Shown one piece after another: positions 55,486 to 64,000 of a stretch of DNA of 64,000 nt. Location of the stretch: positions 5,393,623 to 5,457,622 of the forward strand of contig NW_022097993.1 in the NCBI RefSeq assembly GCF_002288925.2, written 5' to 3'. Every line of letters begins with the position of its first letter. Within the stretch, counting starts at the first letter, position 1. The translations under genes were made by a program, and so were the position numbers. Under the pieces are notes generated by a model that was given only the letters and a program-made list of their open reading frames with translations, was not told the DNA's origin and searched no databases. The DNA comes from Delphinapterus leucas (Eukaryota > Chordata > Mammalia > Artiodactyla > Monodontidae).

Positions 55486-57670
55486 CATCCATGATTTTGG
55501 ATAGATGTCCACTCTGTGTTTATATTATTGTAACTACATAAATGCTATGCACAGCCAAACCATGTAGATTACTATACATTTTTCCTTTTCTGCACATTCT
55601 TCCCTGTAATTAATAACTGTCTAGTTTTATTCATTGGCTAATTTTTTATGCACGTAATAAAAATTCACCCCCACACTCTTCTTCAATTGTCTTAACCTGC
55701 TCTGAAGATGTTCCTACATACTCCACATTCTGTCAGTCTTGCTTTCTTAAAGGCTCGTGCCTGGAACTTCTGACCGACTCCACAAGGTTGCTCTCTAGGC
55801 CTTGTGCCACGCTGCCGTCCTGAAACTGCCTTCAGCATAACCTTCCACCATGTGTTGTTTTCAGTTTCCTGTATTTCCTGCCTTCTACTCCTGGTTCACT
55901 AGCTCATTTTGTGACAGAACAGCATCAATAGTGTCCTGAGAGAAAATACATATATGGGAGGTATAATCTGAGACCTAATATGCCTGAAAATATCCCCATT
56001 TACTCTTATACTTGATTGATAGTTTGATCAGGTACCAAATGCTGAGTTGGAACTCAATTTCCTGGAAAATATTCGGTAAGATTTCATTGTCTTCAATTCT
56101 TCCACTATTTTTGCTTTTGAAAAATCTGAAATATGTGTATTCCTGGTATTTGGCTCATAAAACTGTAAATGTGTTTCCTCTTCTCTCTGGAAGCAGCTTT
56201 TTTCTTTGAGATAGTATTTAGAAATTTCACAGTGATGGCCTTAGTTTAAGTCTATTTTCATCCAAGTACAGGGTACTTGGTAGTCTGACAACCTAAAAAT
56301 ACAGGTTTTTCACTGTTAGGAAATTTCTTAAATTGTATCTTCAATGATTTCCTCTTATTTTCTTATTCCCTCTTTCCAGAGCTCTATAATTCAAATGTTC
56401 GATTCCAAAAATTGGCCCTCCAGCTTTCTTTCTATTGTTCCATTATTTTCTATTTTCTTTCTTCCTTTACTCTCTGGAAGATTTCCCTACCTAAACTTCC
56501 AAACCTTTAGTAATTTTAATTTTAAAAGTCTTATTTATTCCCTGAAAATTTTATTTTAAAGCACCATTTTCTTTTTCGTTACAAAACATGCTTTTACCTT
56601 TCTGAGACCATTAAATATATATATATATAGATATATAATACATATATTTGTGTGTGTATGTGTGTGTGTGTACACACACATATATACATATATATTTTAC
56701 TTTTAAATTTAACTTTTGCCTCTCTGCCTGCTCTCTGAATCCACCAAATTGTTTTCAGGAACTGACTTTCATATTAGACACTTTCCTCAGAAATCTGCTA
56801 ATTCTGCTTCATAAGAGCCACGACTGAAAGCTGACTGCAAGCTCCCATTTGTGGGTGGGGCTAGTGCACTATAAGCTTTAGTACAGGATCCACTGCTGTT
56901 TCCCTTAGGGAAACTTTGATTTCAGTGCATTCGTGCTTTTCCTCTTGGGATGTTCAATTTCCCCAGAAAAGATTTCTCATTTGCCATCTGAGAGGTAAAG
57001 GTCTTGTTGCCAGTGTTCTGGAGCCAAATGGGAGAAGAAAGTTGGGGAAGTATCAGCAACCGTACACGTAGGTTTATTTAATCCCCGTTTAAAAAGAGTA
57101 CCTTTACCCTCAACTCTAATTTCCAGAATAAGATGCCTTATCATTATTATTACTACTACTGTTTCCAGAGAATAAATCCCCAGGCTTTTGCCGGTTGTGG
57201 GAGTGGCACATCCCTGCCATGTGTGGTAGGGGAGGGGATCCAGGGCTCTAATGCTTCCAAAGCACACTTCTGACCAAACCTCCTTATTCTACCTACCGCC
57301 ACCTGGTCTCCATTTCCTCTTCCAAAGGTAACTAGCAGAGCTACTTTCTGAGTCTTTGGAAAGTCTACTGTGTAAACTAGTTTGGATAATAGCTTTCTCA
57401 AATGCTCCTTTACAATTCTGTTTTCTTGGACCCACTAAGGCATTTACCAATTGTCCAAGTCTTCTCCAGCTTCTAACAGTTTGTTGCTATTGTCTGGTTT
57501 CCCATTTCCCCCATATGCTTACGCCTTTAAAAAGTCCTTTACTATTGTTTTAATCAGGGTAGAAGACAAGTTAGATGTCTGTCCTCACTCTACCAACTTT
57601 AAGGAGAAATCTTCCAGCACATACTTTTGTCCCCAGTATCTATTTTAAATCTGTATAACTCTTTTCATTT
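55486..57670. other. Spacer, 2.2 kb, pyrimidine-rich in part
   Basis: Mostly T/C-rich between 55700 and 56580. The order of phrases near 56340-56500 is reminiscent of an antisense old LINE 5' region, but I could not assign it. A compound microsatellite is at 56614-56697. No gene recognised. Confidence 0.4.
56614..56697. repeat. Compound (TA)n(TG)n(CA)n(TA)n tract
   Basis: Symmetrical array: AT units, TG units, then CA units and AT units again. The centre tgtgtgtgtacacacaca (56663-56680) is a perfect palindrome. Confidence 0.92.
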
Positions 57671-57674
57671 CTAC

Positions 57675-57870
57675 CTCCACCAACCTAGTGTAAGCCGTCA
57701 TCCACTCTCACCTGGACTGCAACAGGGCCTAAATGGTTTCTCTACCTCCACCTCTTGTTCCCTTTCTAATCAATGACTTCAGAGGTATTCAGAGTGAGGT
57801 TTTGAAACCTAAAGCAATGACTTCCATTGCACAGCAAATAAAATCCAAACTCCTTGCAGCAGCCTATCCA
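57675..57870 (+). repeat. L2 LINE fragment
   Basis: L2 order: tcacctggactgcaacaggg, cctaaatggtttctctacct, atgacttccattgcacagca and aataaaatccaaactccttg. A second, more 3' L2 piece lies at 58890. Confidence 0.75.
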
Positions 57871-58259
57871 AAAGATGCTGCGGGCTGCAAGTTGCAGAAA
57901 ACCCAACTCAAACCACTTGAAAGGCTAACGAAATGCACTGACTCCTGTGAGTGGAAATCCAGAGACTGAGGAGGCTGCTCTGGCTGCTGACCGGCTCTGG
58001 TTGGATTTCCTGTGGTTTTCTGGACTGGACCCTCCTTTATGTAGCTACTCTGCCCTTCAGATGCCGCAGGATGATTGTGAGTCCCAGCTTTACGTCTCCT
58101 CAAGACAGTAGCCAGAGGAAGAGATGGGAGAATTGCTTCTAGGAATCTCTCAGAGAATGAGAAGAAACTTCCCCAGAAGCCCAGAGAAACACATGCATGA
58201 CCTGTACATAGGTAGAGAGAGACATTTTAATAAAATCAAAGGGTAATAAGAGTGGAAAC
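57871..58259. other. Unassigned block, possibly an old repeat
   Basis: Contains gttgcagaaaacccaactca and aaaccacttgaaaggctaac, which look like a common old mammalian repeat I cannot name. It lies between two L2 pieces, so it may be an insertion. No coding sequence recognised. Confidence 0.35.
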
Positions 58260-58710
58260 GAACAGTGGGTAGGTGCGGTAGGCTAGAGCATGGCCCTCAA
58301 AAGATATCTACATCAAGTGCCTGTAACCTGTGAATGCCACTATCTTATTTAGAAAAAGGGTCCTTGCGGAGGTGATTAAGTAAAGGATCTTGAAATGAAG
58401 AGAGAATCCTGGATTGTTCAGGAAGTCCCTAAATACCATCACCAGTATCCTCATAAGTAAGAGGCACAGAGCTTGGACACACAGTGAAGAAGGCAACGTG
58501 AAGATGAAAGACAGCAGGATGCAGCCACAACCCAGCAATGCCAGAAGCCACCAGGAGCTGTCAGAGGCAAGGAACAGACTCTCCCCTAGCATCTCTAGAC
58601 AAAAACCCCTTTATTTCAGATTTCCGCCCACCAGAACTGTGACAGAATAAATTTCTGTTGTTAAGCCTTCGAGATTATGGCAATTTGTTTCAGCGGCCCC
58701 AGGAAATACA
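58260..58710 (+). repeat. Probable old solo LTR (MaLR/ERVL-like)
   Basis: The order ctgtgaatgccactatctta, aaaaagggtccttgcggagg, tgattaagtaaaggatcttg, agagcttggacacacagtga, cagccacaacccagcaatgc, ggaacagactctcccctagc and ccaccagaactgtgacagaa, closing with ataaatttctgttgttaagc, matches a recurrent mammalian LTR layout with its poly(A) signal near the end. No internal viral region and no second LTR are present. The exact family is not fixed. Confidence 0.6.
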
Positions 58711-58889
58711 CACAGTAGGCATCCTCCCAATCCATTAGAGTCCATACTTTCCCAAACTCATTACGCAGCTCTCCGCCCTTCTCTCTCTCAACTTGAGCAC
58801 ACGCCACCTTCCAATCACTCACCCATCCTGTCTCAGGGGCACATGCTGCAACCACTGTCTCAAAAGTCCTTACTCCAAATTCCCTCTCA

Positions 58890-59130
58890 TTTTACTTAAA
58901 TGCTACTTCCTCCATGAGGCCTTTCATGTCCCACCAATTTAAATTAGATCTTTTCTTTCATCCTCTCCCCTTGCACCCTGCTCATTTCTTTTTTGCATAC
59001 CTGTTACGTTAGTTTACAGTTTATGGCTATCTCATTAGCTCCCTAAGTCAGTGACTGTGTCTCATTAGTCAACCACAGTATATCCAGTATCTCTGACAGA
59101 ATCCAGCCCATTAAAGGGGTCTGTGTTTCA
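58890..59130 (+). repeat. L2 LINE 3' end
   Basis: Order: aatgctacttcctccatgag, gcctttcatgtcccaccaat, tcccttgcaccctgctcatt-like sequence and gtcagtgactgtgtctcatt, the L2 3' end. With the 57675 piece it can be one L2 copy interrupted by 57871-58710. Confidence 0.75.
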
Positions 59131-60499
59131 CATTACAGACCTCACACTCAAAAAATACCATGGGAAAAACAAATAAATGAGTTAATGGTTAATTATATGC
59201 TCAAAGTAAAATGTTCTGCTTCAAAGTCATCGTTGCCTATAAATAAAGGAGAAGCAATTTAATGTTCTCAGAATTCTTTGATTTTTCCAGGTCTCACATT
59301 TATGATTTAAGCTTTTCCAACCCTTATGAGTACTGATAACTAAGTGGGGTGGGTACTTTAAGCAGATTCTGAACTCAGTGGGAAAAATAAACTATAAAAA
59401 AAAGATAGCTTCAAATTCCTATTTACAAATTTATAAAGAGCAAAATTTAAATGTATTTCACAAAACTTATTAAAACAGGAAGGAAGATGTTTTAATTTTT
59501 ATGTAGACACAAGCAAAACCACATAGTTTATATACTCAATTAGAAATTAGTGCTATACGACTCAATATACAATCATAAAGTCTCCAACAGACTGTTATTT
59601 ATAGCCAATAAAGAAAAGAAGGAACAAGTGACCCTATATTATAATGCAGAGCAGTTTTTTTTCTTTCCATTATTGCTTTCTATAAACATAAACCTTTGTA
59701 CAGAATAAAATGCAGCAACTTACCCAAACTATACATATTCTTCTTATAAAACTGAGAGAAATATTGCTAAGGTCTTTGATTTCTAATGAATATTTTTTTA
59801 TCCCATAAATTGAAGTCAGTTTACTTCTTTTGCATTTAGGACAAAAACGTATGGATATAATTTTTAAATTAATGATGGAAATAATATATAGTAGAAAAGG
59901 GGAAAAATCTGTGGTCACATCTATAGGTTTGAGACACAGGTGTTCCATGACTGGTTAATTAAGTAACTTTACTGAGTCCTTTAACCTACCTATCCTCAAT
60001 CTTTTCCCCTATAAACTGAAGATAGTAATAACAGCCATGACACAGAGCTGTTGACAGAAGAGATAATAAACTCCATGTGAAACCGCTTCACAAGTTATGA
60101 AGTATAATATGAAGATAGACTGCAGTTAATTATCTTAGGAAGTGATAAACTATACCTTGAAAGTAAACTGAACCAAGTTATGCTCTGTCTATTCCTGTTT
60201 CCTCTGAATGAGTGCTGCAAGTTAAACACTACTTACAAAATCCAAGGAATGTCTGATTTATGCAATGGTCAAACGAGTATTAAGATTTTAGTTTATGACA
60301 CAACTTGTTTCAGTAAATGCTTATTAAATTAAACTACAACCGCAGGAATATTGGCCTAGAATTTTTTTTTTTTAAACACAGCTCTGCAAAAAAGATGCAA
60401 AGGGGCATGGAGGCTTAACCTTAGACACAACTTCTGTTTCCCCAGGAGTGTCCAAAAAAAAAAGCAGACTGTGAGTAGCCTTTAAAATCTGGCAGGTAG
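59131..60499. other. Spacer with a possible MIR trace
   Basis: AT-rich noncoding sequence. At 59945-60105 a faint sense MIR order can be read (taagtaactttactgagtcc, ctcaatcttttcccctataa, aactgaagatagtaataaca). No gene recognised. Confidence 0.4.
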
Positions 60500-60709
60500 G
60501 GCTTCCCTGGTGGCGCAGTGGTTGAGAGTCCGCCTGCCGAAGCAGGGGACACGGGTTCGTGCCCCGGTCTGGGAAGATCCCACATGCCGTGGAGCGGCTG
60601 GGCCCGTGAGCCATGGCCGCTGAGCCTGCGCGTCCGGAGCCTGTGCTCCGCAACGGGAGAGGCCACAGCAGTGAGGCCCGCGTACCGCAAAAAAAACCAA
60701 CCAAACAAA
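60500..60709 (+). mobile_element. CHR SINE, sense
   Basis: Full-length CHR SINE: ggcttccctggtggcgcagt, box B ggttcgtgcc (60554-60563), both gagcctg repeats intact, gtaccgc then A8 and a tail of CCAA/CAAA units (60697-60715). Relative to other copies it lost GA near the 3' end (gtgaggcccg). No clear TSD; left flank aaaatctggcagg and right flank aaaactagga agree only in part. Confidence 0.95.
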
Positions 60710-62150
60710 CCCCCAAAACTAGGAAACACAGATTGGTGAAAAAAACCATCTTATTTCATGAACCGTACGTATCTTCAGATTTACCTATAAACTGCCTGAA
60801 GGCCACATCATTGGTGATCTAAGCAAAAAGGACAGTCTGAGGGGAATCAACAGCTAGCAAATGTGAGAGCAGAAACATAACCTAGACAGGAAGGGATGGG
60901 TGCAAAGAGTAAGTGAAACCAAGACACTCAAATAGTTAACTTACAATGGATTTTTTTGTTTTAAGATTTTTTTTTTTTAAGTGGACCACTTTTTAAAAAA
61001 AATATCTTTCTCGGAATATAATTGCTTTACAATGGTGTGTTACTTTCTGCTGTATAACAAAGTGAATCAGATATACGTATACATTTATCCCCATATCTCT
61101 TCCCTCTTATGTCTCCTTCCCAACCTCCCTATCGTACCCCTCTAGGTGGACACAAAGCACCAAGCTGACCTCCCTGTGCTGTGCGAGTGCTTCCACCAGC
61201 TATCTATAGTATGTTTGGTAGTGTATATATGCCCATGCCACTCTCTCATTTTGTGCCAGCTTACCCTTCCCCCTCCCCTTGTCCAAAACTCCATTCTCTA
61301 TGTCTGAGTCTTTATTCCTGTCCTGCACCTAGGTTCTTCAGAACTTTTTCTTTTGATTGCATATATATGTGTTAGCATATGGTATTTGTTTCTCTTTCTG
61401 ACTTACTTCACTCTATATGACAGTCTCTAGGTAAACCCACCTCACTACAAATAACTCAATTTCTTTTCTTTTTAAGGCAGAGTAATATTCCATTGCATAT
61501 AAGCACTACATCTTCTCTATCCATTCATCTGTCGATGGACACTTAGATTGCTTCCATGTCCTGGCTATCGTAAATAGAGCTGCAATGAACATTGTGGTAC
61601 ATGACTGTTCTTGAATGACAGTTTTCTCAGGGTATATGCCCAGTAGTGGGATTGCTGGGTTGTATGGTAGTTCTATTTTTACTTTTATAAGGACCTTCTA
61701 TACTGTTCTCCATAATGGCTGTATCAATTTACATTCCCACCAACAGTGCAGGAGGGTCCCATTTTCTCCACACCCTCTCCAGCATTTATTGTTTGTAGAT
61801 TTTTTAATGATGGCCATTCTGACCGGTGTGAGGTGATACCTCATTGTAGTTTTGATTTGCATTTCTCTAATGATTAGTGATGATTAGCATCCTTTCATGT
61901 GTTTGTTGGCAGTCTGTATATCTTCTTTGGAGAAACGTCTATTTATGTCTTCGCCAATTAGTGGATTGGGTTGTTTGTTTTTTGATATTGAGCTGCATGA
62001 GCTGCTTGTATATTGTGGAGATTAATCCTTTGTCCGTTGTTCGTTTGCAAATATTTTCTCCCATTCTGAGGGCTGTCTTTTCGTCTTGTTTATGGTTTCC
62101 TTTGCTGTGCAAAACCTTTTAAGCTTCATTAGGTCCCATTTGTTTATTTT

Positions 62151-62786
62151 TATTTCCATTTCTCTAGGAGGTGGGTCAAAAAGGATCTTGCTGTGATTTA
62201 TGTCATAGAGTGTTATGCCTATGTTTTCCTCTAAGAGTTTTATAGTGTCTGGCCTTACATTTAAGTCTTTAATCCATTATAAGTTTATTTTTGTGTATAG
62301 TGTTAGGGAGTGTTCTAATTTCATTCTTTGACATGTAGCTGTCCAGTTTTCCAAGCACCACTTATTGAAGTGCTGTCTTTTCTCCAATGTATATTCTTGC
62401 CTCCTTTATCAAAAATAANNNNNNNNNNNNNNNNNNNNNNNNNNNNNNNNNNNNNNNNNNNNNNNNNNNNNNNNNNNNNNNNNNNNNNNNNNNNNNNNNN
62501 NNNNNNNNNNNNNNNNNNTATTTCCATTTCTCTAGGAGGTGGGTCAAAAAGGATCTTGCTGTGTTTTATGTCATAGAGTGTTATGCCTATGTTTTCCTCT
62601 AAGAGTTTTATAGTGTCTGGCCTTACATTTAAGTCTTTAATCCATTATAAGTTTATTTTTGTGTATAGTGTTAGGGAGTGTTCTAATTTCATTCTTTGAC
62701 ATGTAGCTGTCCAGTTTTCCAAGCACCACTTATTGAAGTGCTGTCTTTTCTCCAATGTATATTCTTGCCTCCTTTATCAAAAATAA
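62151..62786. repeat. Direct duplication flanking the gap (assembly overlap)
   Basis: 62151-62418 and 62519-62786 are the same 268 bases, aligned at a constant offset of 368. One difference is visible (gctgtgatttatg versus gctgtgttttatg). The left copy ends exactly where the Ns begin and the right copy starts exactly where they end. After the right copy the L1 continues as expected, so a single copy joined directly would give a normal L1. Confidence 0.95.
62419..62518. other. Assembly gap, 100 N
   Basis: Exactly 100 Ns, the usual placeholder for a gap of unknown size, inside antisense L1 ORF2. Confidence 0.99.
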
Positions 62787-64000
62787 GGTGACCATATGTG
62801 TGTGGGTTTATCTCTGGGCTTTCTATCCTGTTCCATTGATCTATATTTCTGTTTTTATGCCAGTACCATACTGCCTTGATTACTATAGCTTTGTAGTATA
62901 CTCTGAAGCCAGGGAGCGTGTTTCCTCCAGTTCAGTTTTTCTTTCTCAAGATTGCGTGGGCTATTCAGGGTCTTTTGTGTTTCCATAAAAATTATGATAT
63001 TTTTTGTTTTAGTTCTGTAAAAAATGCCATTGGTAGTTTGATAGGGATTGCACTGAACCTGTAGATTGCTTTGGGTACTATAGTCATTTTAACAATGTTG
63101 ATTCTTCCAATCCAAGAACATGGTTTATCTCTCCATCTGCTGGTATCTTTAATTTCTTTCATCAGTGTTCTATAGTTTTCTGCATACAGGTCTTTTGTCT
63201 CCTTAGGTGGGTTTATTCCTAGGTATTTTATACTTCTTGTTGAAATGGTAAATGGGATTGTTTCCTTAATTTCTCTTTCAGATTTTTCACCATTAGCATA
63301 TAGGAATGCAAGAGATTTCTGTGCATTAATTTTGTATCCTGCTGCTTTACCAAATTCATTGATTAGCTCTAGTAGTTTTCTGGTACCATCTTTAGGATTC
63401 TCTATGTATACTATCATGTCGTCTGCAAACAGTGACAGCTTTACTTCTTTTCTGATTTGGATTCTTTTATTTCTTTTTCTTCTCTGATTGCTGTGGCTAA
63501 AACTTCTAAAACTATTTTGAATAATAGTGGTGAGAGTGGGCAACCATGTCTTGTTCCTGATCTTAGTGGAAATGGTTTCAGTTTTTCACCATTGAGAACA
63601 AGGTTGGCTGTGGGTTTCTCATATATGGAGTTTATTATTTTGAGGTAAATTTGCTCTATGCCTGCCTTCTAGAGGGTTTTTATCAAAAATCGGTGTTGAA
63701 TTTTTACTAAAGCTTTTTCTGCATCTATTGAGATGATCCTATGGTTTTTGCCCTCCAGTTTGTTATTATGGTGTATCACATTGATTGATTTGCATATGTA
63801 GAAGATTCCTTGCATTCCTTGGATAAACCCCACTTGATCCTGGTGTATGATCCTTCTGATGTGCTGTTGGATTCTGTTTGCTAGTATTTTGCTGAGGATT
63901 TTTACATCTATGTTCATCAGTGATATTGGCCTGTAGTTTTCTTTTTTTGTGACATCTTTGCCTCATTTTGGTATGGGGGTGATGGTGGCCTTGTAGAATG

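Larger units (their letters stand above)
60990..64000 (-). mobile_element. L1 copy C, antisense, runs off the window
   Basis: Antisense L1 of the A/B subfamily. The 3' end is at about 60990 (A-rich tail as T-runs, then atatctttctcggaatataa and tgctttacaatggtgtgtta). The 3' UTR runs to about 61350, then ORF2 backwards. The window ends within ORF2, so the 5' half lies beyond 64000. An assembly gap and a duplicated segment (62151-62786) interrupt it. Confidence 0.93.
61350..64000 (-). pseudogene. L1 copy C ORF2 (C-terminal two-thirds), antisense, partial
   Basis: Minus-strand translation gives, from the window edge inward, [19 protein letters not shown] and [11 protein letters not shown] (63669-63917), [12 protein letters not shown] (Phe-Asp-Lys motif altered) and then, at 62992-63543, [12 protein letters not shown] with intact FADD (about 63418-63429), [25 protein letters not shown] and [14 protein letters not shown]. 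The last of these is a 183-codon open run. Other parts are frameshifted. The C-terminal region around 61600-62400 is readable in antisense (for example attcccaccaacagtgcagg). Domain residues look better kept than in A or B over this interval. Confidence 0.9.

Noticed and set aside
62321..62602. Open frames with long unknown-residue runs across 62321-62602
   Set aside because: They are translations through the 100-N gap; the flanking sequence is antisense L1 ORF2.
1..64000. Search for CRISPR arrays, bacterial operons, phage or plasmid-type systems
   Set aside because: No regularly spaced direct repeats, no ribosome-binding-site-led gene clusters, and a eukaryotic repeat landscape throughout.

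Overview
This is mammalian nuclear DNA, and the repeats point to a whale or dolphin. Nine copies belong to the tRNA-derived CHR SINE lineage of cetaceans and their artiodactyl relatives. The young form, with an internal Pol III box B and the 3' end gtaccgc followed by poly(A), is the type that dominates cetacean genomes. The L1 copies have 5' and 3' ends of the cetartiodactyl type. The species assignment is inference from repeat type. I found no convincing host protein-coding exon, tRNA, rRNA, CRISPR array or bacterial-type operon. The open frames in the window are L1 ORF1/ORF2 remains, frames across SINEs or microsatellites, or chance.

Layout. 1-11 kb: AT-rich spacer with old repeats (antisense L1, MIR, a CR1/L3 LINE relic), three CHR-lineage SINEs, and an antisense L1 (about 7.14-9.46 kb) split by a long-form SINE. 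11.4-18.5 kb: a nearly full-length sense L1 (copy A) with 5' UTR, broken ORF1, broken ORF2 and 3' UTR between target-site duplications (TSDs). 18.9-19.5 kb: a short L1 3' end and a CHR SINE. 19.5-23.3 kb: unassigned spacer. 23.3-26.8 kb: a Tigger DNA-transposon relic and an older L1 (copy E), itself hit by a younger L1 3' end. 26.9-36.8 kb: spacer with MIR, L2, MER5-like hAT relics, a well-preserved Tigger-type MITE with TA duplication, and three CHR SINEs. 37.3-40.9 kb: ancient antisense L1 relics, one containing a 1-kb L1. 40.9-48.3 kb: a second nearly full-length sense L1 (copy B), of the same subfamily as A, with a 231-bp L1 3' fragment in its 5' UTR. 48.3-60.5 kb: a quiet stretch holding only old repeats (MER5, MIR, L2, a possible LTR). 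60.5-64 kb: a CHR SINE and a third L1 of the A/B type, antisense (copy C), running off the window. It contains a 100-N assembly gap flanked by a 268-bp duplicated sequence, almost certainly an unmerged contig overlap.

How the parts work together: the autonomous units are the L1s. ORF1 encodes an RNA-binding chaperone; ORF2 encodes endonuclease plus reverse transcriptase. L1 enzymes are also the accepted machinery for moving CHR SINEs, which fits the A-tails and 12-17 bp TSDs here. Every L1 in the window is visibly disabled. I found no undescribed biological system. The points most worth a second look are the gap artefact, the paired full-length L1s, the nested insertions, the hairpin at an L1 breakpoint, and the microsatellites and deletions that arose inside transposons.
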